Assembly (NCBI GenBank): GCA_963971305.1
Contig: OZ020317.1
Span: forward strand, 22,028,001-22,092,000
Source of the DNA: Arcuatula senhousia
Taxonomy: Eukaryota > Mollusca > Bivalvia > Mytilida > Mytilidae
Length of the DNA: 64,000 bases
Direction of reading: 5' to 3'
Shown here: piece by piece, positions 13,488 to 24,900 of the stretch
How positions within the stretch are numbered: position 1 is the first letter of the stretch
How the letters are laid out: every line of letters begins with the position of its first letter
The notes under the pieces: generated by a model
Seen by the model: the letters and a program-made list of their open reading frames with translations, nothing else
The model's database searches: none
Told to the model about the DNA's origin: nothing
Program-made: the position numbers and the translations under genes

Positions 13488-13988
13488 CATAATACATGTG
13501 TAACTTGTTCATATAATCATTATTTTTGTTCTTTGATTATCGGTTCGTTTTGTATAAAAAAATTACACGTTTCAATGTTTTAGGCGACGAAACAAAACAA
13601 AAACAAACAAGCACAAAAACAAAACAAAACGGACTCTGAATATTGCAATAATTTGTTAATTTTGAATACCGCAATCAGTTTTAGCTAGTTGTTAAAATTT
13701 TTTTTTTATAAAAAAACGCCAATAGATCTCTTTTGGGACAAAACGGAAAACTTCTTACAAGATCAGTTCTAGCTGTGACACTTAAAGAACTAAAAGGTGT
13801 TGATCAACCCAGGACATTAAAGTTGTGATATCAACACAGTTAACAGTTAAAAAATTAACACAGTAAACGTAGGAGAACATAATGACATCGCATTGTTATG
13901 GAAGAATGTGCATCAGAAACACAAGGCTGTCGATTTATCGGGTTTTTAATTATTTCTGTGGTGTTTTATGTTAACTATTCAATTTCAT

Positions 13989-14100
13989 TATACCCCCGCT
14001 TCGAAGAAGAGGGGGTATACTGGTTTACCTCTGTACGTCCATCCTTCCGTCCCTTCGTCCGTCCTTCCGTCCGCGGCCACAACATAACTTTCGTAACGTT
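13989..14100 (+). mobile_element. 5'-end fragment of a hairpin/minisatellite element
   Basis: It has the same 5' hairpin (tacccccgcttcgaagaaga) and a TCCG-rich tract like the element at 7475, but no minisatellite units follow. After it comes a short imperfect tandem of tcggac phrases about every 17 bp (14109-14184). Confidence 0.7.
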
Positions 14101-14217
14101 ACTGGAGAAGTCGGACCAAAACAAACTCGGACTATTACAAAGCCGGGCTAAAACAAGGTCGGACCATAACAAAATCGGACTACAATACATAATATACTAT
14201 GATAAATAATATAAGAT

Positions 14218-16536
14218 ACTTTTTAAAGTGCAACTAAAACGGTCAAAACAACTTCATCTTATTTAAAAGTTTTTATTTTTCTAAGATCAATGCAAAAAAT
14301 CCGATCAAAATCGGTTCACAAATAACAGAGATATAAGTGTTTGAAGTGCAAAATTTCGCACCTTTCAAAATCCAATCAACGATATTTCCGGAAAAAGATT
14401 ACAAGCGAGATAACCGGAAGTGACGCACAAGGGGGAACCGAAGTCGTTGGCTAGTCATAGGGGGTGGTAAAGGGGGGGTACGTGCACGGATGAACGGCCA
14501 ATAAAAAATGACAATCACGATGAACGGCCAATAAAAAAATGATAATCACGATGAACGAAAAATGAAATAGAGAAACACGATGCACGATGAACCTCCATGC
14601 ACGGCTGAACGGGAAATAAAAATTGCTCAACACGATGCACGAAAAAAACCCTTTACCACCCACGTCATAGAATGCATTGGTTTTTTAATGGGAAAATAAA
14701 GAGATTTGCAATAAAATATACGATTTTTTTTGTTGGAAATTGTGTTACATTCATATTCAAAAGCAACACTAAACGAACACATGCGTTTTCCCTTTTTAAT
14801 AATTATTTTAACTCAAATCATATTTTAAAAAGATAGGCCGTCACTGTATTCAGGATTGAAATTTTGATCTTTTAAAATTGTAAAAAAATCAAGTATTATG
14901 ATAAATAATGCAAAATTACATGATCAAAAGAAGCACATATGAGATTAATTTGCGCAAATTAAAAAAAAGTTTTTCTGATCAATCAGTACACATTACGTAT
15001 AATCAAAGGAACATAGAATTAAAAAAAAAGTAACGTTAATCTTTTTAAAAGTCTAAGTTAATTTTATTCATATTTTCATGTTAAATGTCGGCATTGGACG
15101 GTAATTAGGATTCCAGTCTTTATATAGTCTTTGATAATTACCTGATTTATCAACCCATGCTGAGTGTGGTCTACCTTCTATGATTAATAAACAAACGCAG
15201 GTGTGAAGTTTTGTTTTACGAGATTAGACGATGAATACCACATAAGGCGAAATAAACAATTTGGAGACAGTCAATTTCAAACATGAGCATCTTCTTATTG
15301 TTAGTATAATCGTAATCAAATGACAAAAAGTATGTACACACGGTTGTGCAATATTTGGCTAAACAAAATTAAAAATTAAAATGTATACATGCATGTTAAA
15401 AAAAAAAATTAAAATGAAATATAAGAAACATTAATTAGGCTATTTTGGAAATGGAGATTGTTGCATCCTGGCGTCAACAGTATTAGCAATAAATTCTGCT
15501 TCCCATTGCTCAAGTTACATACAGCTACCGACCTAAAATGGTCCAGGGAGTCCCATTTTGACGCACCGACGAAATGTTGATGTGTATAATGTCAGAGGGA
15601 TTATCTTAGTTTAATTTTTTTTTCGCAACCTGGCGTATACAATTATTCTTAATATATCATTTTTCTTAAAAAAACGTGGTACAACTGAGAAAATCATATC
15701 GAATTAATTATTGTCTCAGGGTCCAATAACAGATTTCCTAAAATGAATTATTTCTTCATTTATTTGTCAAACTTCTGTAGAAATTCATCAGTAACAAAAA
15801 GCAGAACTTTATACTTACACACAGACCGACGGGTACATGTGTAAGCAATCTATATATGATGGAGTAAAAGAAACTAAGTTTACCTAGAGTAATGGTGAAT
15901 GTCAGAATGCAAAATTTGATTATATAAGTATCTAATTAATACAATGCTGCCAGTTACATCGAAAAGTAACAATAAGTCACAGAAATTTGGAATGGCCAAA
16001 AATATGTGTTCCTTAGCCTCATTCCATGGCACAAATATAATCAGTAGAATAACTGACCTGTCATCTTTTTGAAACAAATTTTGTAAGATTTTGAAAGAAT
16101 ATTCAGTTGGTGTTTTTTTTTTTTATTAATGATTTATTATTTATAATTATAATCTATTATTTCATCTACATTAAATTTAACTGTTTTAAATGTTAAGTGA
16201 TTTTAAAAATGTATTTTATATCACATATCTAGTAATCTGAATGTATTAATTATCATTTTATTACTAACTAGTTGCAAGAGATATACTACCGTTTGTTATT
16301 GTATCTAATATAAACAAATTAATCGGTTCCCCCTATTGCGTCACAAGGGCCTGTGGAATTATAACGCGCACTTGCGGAAGTTATAAAGGTGAGATTTTAA
16401 GAAATTAACACTAAATTGCAAATATCTTTGTTATTTCTCGTCGGATTCAAGTCGGGTTTTTTGCTTTGATCTTAGGAAATGAAGACCAATAAAATGAAAT
16501 AAAGTTGTATAGGTCGTTTTAGTTGCACTTTAAAGT
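14218..16536. mobile_element. Large foldback element with ~220-bp inverted arms
   Basis: The left arm (14218-14441) begins actttttaaagtgcaactaa and ends gggggaaccg. The right arm (16323-16536) is its diverged reverse complement, starting cggttccccct and ending gttgcactttaaagt. The arms also share aagatcaatgcaaaa-like and gtgacgc motifs. The interior is AT-rich with no transposase frame and contains the nested MITE at 14461-14663. Confidence 0.7.
14461..14663. mobile_element. Small MITE nested in the foldback element
   Basis: The ends ggggtggtaaag and ctttaccacccac are inverted, and gtcatag occurs directly on both sides (14454-14460 and 14664-14670) as a probable target duplication. The interior repeats cacgatgaacggccaataaa and variants. 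Confidence 0.72.
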
Positions 16537-16545
16537 AATAGAAAA

Positions 16546-17235
16546 ATGAAAGAATCAAGTAGCTCTTTTAATTTTTTTAAATACAAAATTGAAAAGAATT
16601 TCAAAATGAAAACAAAAATTTATACAGTTATTATTGTCCTTACTTCTGTTTACCGACTTAGTCAATTTTCAACATTACTATAGTCAATTGTTGAAAATTT
16701 TCGTAACATTTTTCTTAGCATGCATATCATGTTCATTATAAAAGAAAGACCGAAAAAAGTTGAAAACCTGTGAAAATCGGGAAGGTTGGCATAATCCATT
16801 TTTCCCTTTAAAATTTGACTTCAAAAATCCAAAACTTTAAATATGAAAAATATATAAAAGATTAAATAATAATATTTGTATACCCCACTTTGAAAAGGCG
16901 GGTCACGGGGAGATAACTCCTAAGAAAATATTAACCAATGAAAATTGATCGGAAGTTGGACCGCCGTCTAGCAACGATAAACATTCTGCATCGTGAGCGT
17001 CTTACTTGAACACACACGAAATACAATTTACAGTATTTGTTTCATATAGGTTTGTATATATATTGTGCATTTCAAAACGACAAACTAAAAGAAAGTAAAT
17101 CGTAAAAGTTAGCTGTGTATTTGAAAAGATATTGAAAGTCAAAAGTTAAAAACTCAAAACAAAACCCATCATGTTAATTCTGCATTGAACAGATGAGATG
17201 CACCAAATGGTCCTATGTAACTTATGCTTAAACAC
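16546..17235. other. Gene-free spacer
   Basis: No exon was seen. Positions 16885-16920 (taccccactttgaaaaggcggg) look like the hairpin end of a further decayed element. Confidence 0.4.
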
Positions 17236-17565
17236 ATCAATGGGAGAGCGGTGACTGAGTGGTTAAGGCACTGGACTTTAAATCACAGGTCGACACCTCT
17301 GTGGGTTCGGGCCTTACATGTGTCAAGGTTTCCAGGCACCTACCGTTGCTCGTGGGTTTCAACGATTTTCCAGCTTGAAATATCGGGATTTACTCCCACA
17401 CAAGCCTGGCGACCAATGCAAGGGCCTCTTATTAGCCAAACGGTTGTTAATCTTGCCGTCGGTTAAAAGCTCTTCTTGTTTTTCTTGTGTACACATCACA
17501 TTACTGATGTGTACTCACCGTTGGCGTTGTTAAATAAATCTTACCTTTACCTACCTTACCTACCA
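17236..17565 (+). mobile_element. tRNA-derived SINE
   Basis: The head contains an A-box-like segment (tgactgagtggttaagg) and a B-box-like segment (gtgggttcgggcct) at tRNA spacing. These are pol III promoter elements. A conserved-looking body of about 230 bp follows, and the tail is a run of ttacctttacctaccttacc. The body and tail exclude a functional tRNA gene. Short frames across it are incidental. Confidence 0.82.
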
Positions 17566-17569
17566 ATGA

Positions 17570-19570
17570 AAACAGATAACAGATTTGTTCAGTCTACAGA
17601 TAATTTTTTCTCTCTACTGTAGTCGGACCACAGGCACTAATGTTGACTAAATAATCAAAAAAAAGGGGGTAGAACATGAGTAGGACTCGTGTGTAGTTTA
17701 TTTAATACTATTAGCACAACAATTGGACACCAAAGTTTGTTAAAAAACTAAAATTTTAAAACATCAATGCTATCAAGTTTTTATAAGCTGCATCAGGTGC
17801 ATGCGTGAGATTCGAAGAAAAATTGAAAGATCAAAGAAATTTGACGACTAGATGCTTGAGTCTCACAGGAGTTGCGGGACACTTGACAGGTCTGAAACAT
17901 ATTTATTTATGCTGTATCGGAAAACAAGCTTGATGCTACGTGAATCCTTACCAGTTTGCAGTTTAATTACGTGTGTGGCCTTTGCAGCAATTGGCCCATT
18001 GAGCTTTAAATACTCTATTTGAATTGTACAAACCAAGTTTGCATGGGGTATTACTTGCTCCCCCAAACTAGGGACAATCTAGTTGTAATCATCAGTGCTG
18101 ATGGTAGACTGTATACCTAAAGAAGAACCCTTTTTCGTAACTTTGGAAGATAGAAGAAAATGAGATGTGGAATAAGTGTACGCGACACAACCTACAATAT
18201 AAACGTAAATTTAAAACAACCAGCAGCCTTCAATGTGACCAGCGGTCGCTGCTTGCTGTTTTGGATTGAAAATAGACTACATATGATTCAAGCCCAATCC
18301 TTCGGTGCAATGAAAGAACTTACATCATTCATTGAGATCATCCTGGCAAACGGTGTCAAAAGAGAGTCGGAAAATTTTGGTTCATGAAATTTTTATCCCT
18401 GACACATGTGACAAGGATCGAACAACGTACAAACCTCAGTCTGAAAGACTAGGGCAGAGTTATTTGTCATTTTGATTTTATGATAAAAATTTCCATGATC
18501 AATTGCAAAGATGGTGATGAATGCCTTGTTCCCCAAACCTATGCTGTCTGCAAAAAGTGAACATGTACAAAAAAATGTATGGTAGCATGTCTCATTTATG
18601 AAACTGAAAATCCCTGCACCCTAAGGTTAATGTTACATTGTACATATTCTGGGTCATTATATAAGCTCTTTACAATTAAACTGTCATGACTGTTAAATTA
18701 TTTATGAAATTTTTTAAACTGGTAACAATTTTAGAAAAGCTTCCTACATGTCCATGATGTCCATGATGGCATAATTATTTGGACTTGACTTTCACCATGT
18801 TCATGACCCCTAGCAAACTCAGACACATTATTGATATACATATATATGATATTTTATTGTATTTTTAATTGCAGTTAATCCTTAAGAGCATACATGGTAA
18901 ATCAAGCATTATTTAATATTTTTTTATACCCCCAGCTTTAGCGATGGGTTTATCATTGTTTATTGTTTTGTTTAGAAACAGTTCTGTCCATGCTTCTGTC
19001 GGTCAAACTTTTTATGTATAGATCTGCTTTACTCCTAGATTCCGTAATGAATTCGTTTTTTTCAGAGAATCTTTCTTCTACTATGTAGATCTTCACCTCC
19101 CATTTTAAATCTTGATCTTATTGCTTTAGGGGGTATTTTTATTTGTTAGCTGTGGGCCACAGGCTCAACCTTTTTCTAGTTTTCAAAAAGGAATTAGAGA
19201 AAAAAGTGTGAGTGTTTCAGTAGAAAATGTTCTTGACATTTTTCACCTGATTAGGTTTGCCTACTGTAAAACAACTATATTTTCCTGGCTACTTTATTTC
19301 CCATTTCAATGTCCGAGGTAGATTTCGGGCTATTTATTTTGAGATTCTTCCTTACATCAATTGTATATAACTATGAAAATAAACTATATATTTGTGACGA
19401 TTAATATAATTTTCGCGAATTAATGTTCCTCACAAAATAAATTTACAAAAATAAATATAGTGCAAAAGTTAGTCAGTTAACAGTAGTCCATATTCAAGTA
19501 GTCAAAGATAACTTGAAAATTGTTTTTTTTCCCCATTATCATGATTATGCCACTTAGTATTTAAGTTAAT
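17570..19570. other. Gene-free stretch with repeat remnants
   Basis: Positions 18155-18235 share phrases with 5145-5235. Positions 18926-19135 are bounded by ataccccca and tagggggtat and may be another decayed hairpin-ended element. No exon is supported. Confidence 0.4.
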
Positions 19571-19574
19571 TTAA

Positions 19575-20226
19575 CATGTTTAAATTAATACTTTATTGAC
19601 ATTAAAACCCTGTCGGGTTAGGCAAATACATATAATCAAGACAGCTGAAAACTATACAGACAAAGTACAAATGACATATACAATTAATTACGGTAATATT
19701 AAACATTATAACCCAAATATTATAACCTTGACCAACGTGGATCTCATTTTCGCAATTCTAAAGACTGCTTTATAAAATCTACAACTATGGACAAAATAGA
19801 ATTATCTGGATTTAAAATTAGTTTAAGTTTATCAATTGGTTCAAGTTGGTTAAATTCTGGTTGTGAAACTATAATTTGTCTTAAAAATTGTTTCCTTGGT
19901 TCCTTATTTAATGAACATTCAAGTATAAAATGATATTCATCATCTAATACTAAACATTTTCTACATACACGGTGTTCACGGGCTATTTTCTTATAACGCC
20001 CAAGTTCTATTTCTAAGTTATGATCACTTATCCGTAATTTTGTTAGTATCCTGCGACTATTTGAGTTTGTTAATTTCAAATAGTCTGCAGGTTGTAATCC
20101 AGTTTTCAGTTTACTATATAAATGTAGCTTTGAGGTATTGTCTAATTTATTAATTTTTTCAATAATAAGTGCACTGTAAAAGTCATTTACCCTATTTTTG
20201 CTTACTTTCTTAACTTTATTTTTCAC
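19575..20226 (-). mobile_element. 3' end of a non-LTR retrotransposon
   Basis: A minus-strand frame (20226-19744) encodes 160 residues with the block RRILTKLRISDHNLEIELGR followed by C-x2-C and H-x4-C residues (CRKCLVLDDEYHFILEC). This is the zinc-binding region found at the C-terminal end of some invertebrate LINE polyproteins. A related frame at 55332-55943 shares RRIITKLRISDH and the same cysteine pattern. On the minus strand the tail shows cgacagggttttaatgtcaa then taaag. The reverse transcriptase is missing, so this is a 5'-truncated copy. The LINE clade is not determined. Confidence 0.65.
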
Positions 20227-20229
20227 TTC

Positions 20230-21864
20230 ATTAAAATGTTTGTCAGAATAGTGAAAATCTTCTTTCTTTAAAGGAATATATATTTTTTCTCAAATTTAGG
20301 TGAAACATGTTAAAAAATGATGCAGGACCAACATCAAACCATCATATTTTGCTGTTTTCAGCCATTGTTAAAACCTTACTTATGACATTATTTTTTTTCT
20401 GATTTTACAAGTTGAACTTTTACAGCATCAATGATTTAGAATGAATGAACAAGAAGATATTAGTGAGACATCTCAACCTCGAGATGCTCTACAATCCGTG
20501 AGGGTCCACATGCATGTGATGTTTGATATATGCAAAATATGTCTGTAAAATTGCACACCTGATTATCACATCATATATGGTCTGTGTCGATTATATAACT
20601 AGGTGGGACACATAAGAACCAAGTTCATTGTCATCTGGTACAATATGGCTTTCGTTGGTCCATTTTAAAATAATTTTCTACACAAAGACTACAGATTTAG
20701 CAAAACCTGCCTTCTGTGTTCCCTTCCACTGTGGTCCTTGTGTAAAAATATTCAAAATTGACCAATTGAAACATTGGATATTGTCAGCTGACAAACAAAT
20801 GAACTGTAACATGGTCGTTTGTCTTCCGCCCAGTTCCATTGTGTCCAAATAGCCAAAGTGTATTCATTATAAATTATTTAAGCTGTATAAAATTTGACAT
20901 CTTTTGAAATGTTTAATAGTTTCTTTAAATACATCTACAGACTTTGAAACTTGTCTCAAAAAGTAGATTAATTGCCTTACATTCAACTTTTCAATATTTC
21001 TGCTCTTTGTTTAAATAAATTTTTGTTAGTTTAGATTGCCCTGCCCAAAACTGAGCTTGATTTGTCAATTGACATAGATATGCATTTTTTCGTCAATTTT
21101 TTTTTTAACACTTAGAAAAAAAAGAAAACATCCTCATTAAGTCCTAGTTGCTTATCACTTCACCTTACCTGCAGGGAGTAAAGCTAAGTTAGTGTTTGGT
21201 CTATTCAGATGGAGCGGGAACTGGGGGTAGGAGGGGAAGTATTTTGTCCAGTACACTGAACATTTTATTTTCACTTCATTCTTAAACCTAATGTTGTGTT
21301 TTGATAGAAAATTTTATTTTATTATTTTTAGAAGTTTGCATGCATTTTGTTGAATACAATGTAAAAAGATGAAAATCAGTACTTTTTATGTTGTGAGAAC
21401 ACACGTTTTAGTTTTCATGCAAAACTGCATGTAGATTGTTCATCCATCATTTCAATCATATTTATATGTAAATTGCAACTGCAATATGACACCTGGCCAA
21501 AATACTGAGCAAGAGTTCTTTGAAATAAAGTTTTTCAAATGCAAAAAATATTAGCATAATGTTAGACAAGATAGAAGGCCTTTTTTGGTTGTTGAATATT
21601 TTCAAAAAATCCCCAAAAGATATTCAATTAAGCAATATACATGTTCATAATTCAGAATAATGTTTTTTGTTAAACACCCAGAACAAACCAGACAAAATTG
21701 ACTTTACACAATCTAAGAATGTTATTTATGAGAAATATGTGTTTCAACACACTTGCTTTTAAAAGTCCATGAATATTTTGACAGGATGTTCAATGCATGT
21801 ATAAAAAAAGACGAAGGTAAAAAAAAAATTATCAGTCATAGTAGCGTTTATTTTTTTTTGACAG
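20230..21864. other. Region upstream of the NME8-type gene
   Basis: No coding exon was found. The promoter and first non-coding exon of the downstream gene could lie here, because the first coding exon has a splice acceptor just before its ATG. No promoter motif is clear enough to call. Confidence 0.35.
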
Positions 21865-21967
21865 GCTGATAAAAAGATGGCAAGAAGAAAGGCAGAGATT
21901 CAGCTGCAGATGCAGATAGAGTCCCAAGAGGAATGGGAGGAGCTCCTAGCTAAGGAAGGACTTAATG
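21865..21967 (+). CDS. NME8: NME8-type exon 1 (start codon at 21877)
   Basis: The acceptor tttttgacag ends at 21864, so 12 bases of 5' UTR precede ATG and at least one non-coding exon must lie upstream. It encodes 30 residues ([16 protein letters not shown]...) that pair with the thioredoxin fold's first helix. The donor gtagga is in phase 1. Confidence 0.9.
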
Positions 21968-24900
21968 GTAGGATAAATAACAGATGCACTCAATCTATTA
22001 CCAGAGGGAGCATCTATCAACACTGACCTCTATACTATCGCGCTAAGGATCATGGGAAATATGTCAACAAATTTCGGGGAAATTACCCACAGTTCTTAGC
22101 ACGATAGTATAGAGGTCAGTGTTGATAGATGCTCCCTCTGGTGATAGATTGGCAGAAGCTCTTGAGAATAGGTCGCAGAAGTTCCCAATATCTTTTGGAC
22201 CTACAATCATACCAAACTGATTTTTTTTTCTAACCAGTTTAAACTTTTATTTGAAATTGAAAGGATATGGGGTAAAAATGCAAGACACAAAATCAAGAAA
22301 TAAGTAATTTTAGAAAAGCAAAAAAAAAAGAAGAAGAAGAAGCTGTATTTTTTCTTGCTGTTCCATTATAATAATTTCAACATCTCTATGACATTTGATT
22401 CTAAATCAAAAGCAAATGCTCACATCCCCTTCCATGTTAAGACATCCCAGCTATCACTTGTTAAATGCAGAGTGTTTTGCTTCATTCTGATACATGTACA
22501 TATGCTACAAGACTATGGCCTTTATATTATACATGTAGTTGTAAATGGATAGATTTATCAAAAGTGGATTCAATTTGGCTGATTTCATGAATTGAAAACC
22601 CTGGTAACTAAAAAATGAATTGTCAAGTGACTTACTGGCAAGATATATAATTCTGTAACAGTTTTCTCAGCAACTACTTAATTATCATGCATGTCATCCT
22701 AACATTTGGTATGCAGCATCAGGGAGAGGTCAATTTGAATGGATTTGATGCTCTATAACATAATCCACAGGGATTGGGAGGGAATCTTTATGAAGGGGGC
22801 ATTTCCCAGTTTTTTTCATGAAATCTGAAAATCTGAAGGGGCCATTTCTTAACATTCTATGTAAAATCTGGAAATAAGAAGGGGCCATTTCAGATCCTAA
22901 GGGGTCAATTGTCCTAAAATCAAAGCCTTCCCAATCCCTGATCCAGTTATTTGCTTATAACTTTGAAAGATTTTGAAATATTATTAATTTATTGACTATA
23001 TTTTTCCCTGTGTATATTTAGTCATTGATGTTTACCAAGAATGGTGTGGCCCGTGTAATGGAATGGTTTCCAATTTTAAGAAAATAAAAAACGAAGTCGG
23101 CGACCCACTGTTAAAATTTTCTATCGTAAGTTATGGCGGAAAGATTTTACTGTTTGATGTTGACCACTGTTGATGATTTTATATTAACACAATGATTACA
23201 AAGCAGGAATTATTCTTCAGATGGTTAATTTGGTTTTTCTCCATATCATAAACTTGATTGTAATTTTTGTTTTAAACATGTTAAATGTAGGAATTTTAGG
23301 TTTCTTCTTTATAAAGAAATTACTTTACTTTGAAAAATCATAACTATTTGAATAACATGTATAACAAAACATAGTTTTGCAATTATGTACATTATTTGTG
23401 TGCAACAGACATTATACAATTACTGTCTTTAGATGAGGTAAATGTGTGGAGTTATTGACTTTTGAAAAAACTGTTATTCACCGAGCCCAGCGGGCGAGGT
23501 GAATAACAAAGAGTTTTTCAAAAGTCAATAACTCCACACATTTACCGAATCAAAAGACAGTTATTGTTTTATTCAATAATGCAACAAAAATCAAATATCA
23601 ATTTTATGATTAAATTTACATAGTGTTACAAAATAATTTGGGTTTTTTTGTTTTTTCTTTTGTTATATTTTTTTTTTCGGGAGGGTGGTATTTCCACTTA
23701 TCGGAAAAATATAAGACACATTCTGTTAACAATTACTGAACGAGCTGTGGCCTTTTTAGTGTTTGCTGAGTCCTTGTCTAGCATTATCTTCGCTAAAGCA
23801 TCATCGCTTACGAACGCAAATCTCTCTGTTTTGCTCACAATAGGGACACTTTCGTCCGATTCGGCCATTGCGAAAATAAAACAGCAGATTTTATTAATAG
23901 ATAATATCGCCGTTGTAAATCTAATTTGATTGGTCGAACAAAAAAGGGAATAACCGGATTCTATAAATATCAACCGCATGCATTTTCCCGCGGTGAATAA
24001 CCATTTTATTTTAGTGAATATCCTTTTTTATTCAATTTTTTCAGTCACATTATTTTTATACAAAATGTTTTACATATTATTGAATAATTCAAATTACTAT
24101 AGAGTAGTCCCTAGGCTATCTGTTAATAAGAAAAAGAAAGCTATTTTACTTCTGTAGAACAAAAGTATGAGTTTCATTTATTTATTTTTAATTGGACAAA
24201 AGAAGAATAAATCCTGTTTTGTAAACAATTTGTACACATTTTGTTTTGTTTTTATTTTAATCCACATAATCACATATTTTATTTCAGGAAGCAATCATTT
24301 CAGTTTGCTTGTATCAAAATCTTTAAAAGTACGTACAATGAAACAAAACAAAAAAACTTTATAAAAATCAAAATCACACAAGAAGCTGAAATGGTCGACA
24401 ACTTTGCTGTTTTCTGTGTGTATAAAATCATATAAATATACCAAATATTTACAATGTATGCTTTGTCGAACTTCAGTTGTTGATGTTTACCAGGAATGGT
24501 GCGGACCATGCACGGGTATGATAGCAAATCTCCGTCGTTTAAAAAATGAACTTGGCGATGATCTGTTAAGGTTTGCGACCGTAAGTCAAAGACACACCCA
24601 TTTTCTGTGTCGCAAATTTCACTAGACTAGTTCTCTCTGTATATATTGTCTTGAAACTTTTCTAGTTTTAGCTCAGATATAACGAAGATGTAGACTCTCT
24701 CTGTAGATTTTTTTTTCAGACTATTAGATGGCATAGTAAACTGTAATGAATAATATATAAATATGCTGTGTTTAGGAATATAACCTTAGACTGTTAGTTT
24801 ACAAGCACATTTCATTATCAGGAAATTTGAAAAATAAAATAAGTTGGTTTCCAAAATGTCCTGTCATGATAGTGCTCATTTTCTGACAGAAGGTTAGGCA

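Noticed and set aside
17246..17320. Possible tRNA gene (A and B boxes)
   Set aside because: The tRNA-like head is followed by a ~230-bp body and a short-repeat tail, which is the layout of a SINE, and the anticodon arm and acceptor stem do not close convincingly.
17863..18066. Minus-strand frame with a good gtaagg donor, as a possible signal-peptide exon of the Ly6-type gene
   Set aside because: The encoded N-terminus (MGEQVIPHANLV) is not a signal peptide and the phase does not match the downstream exon.
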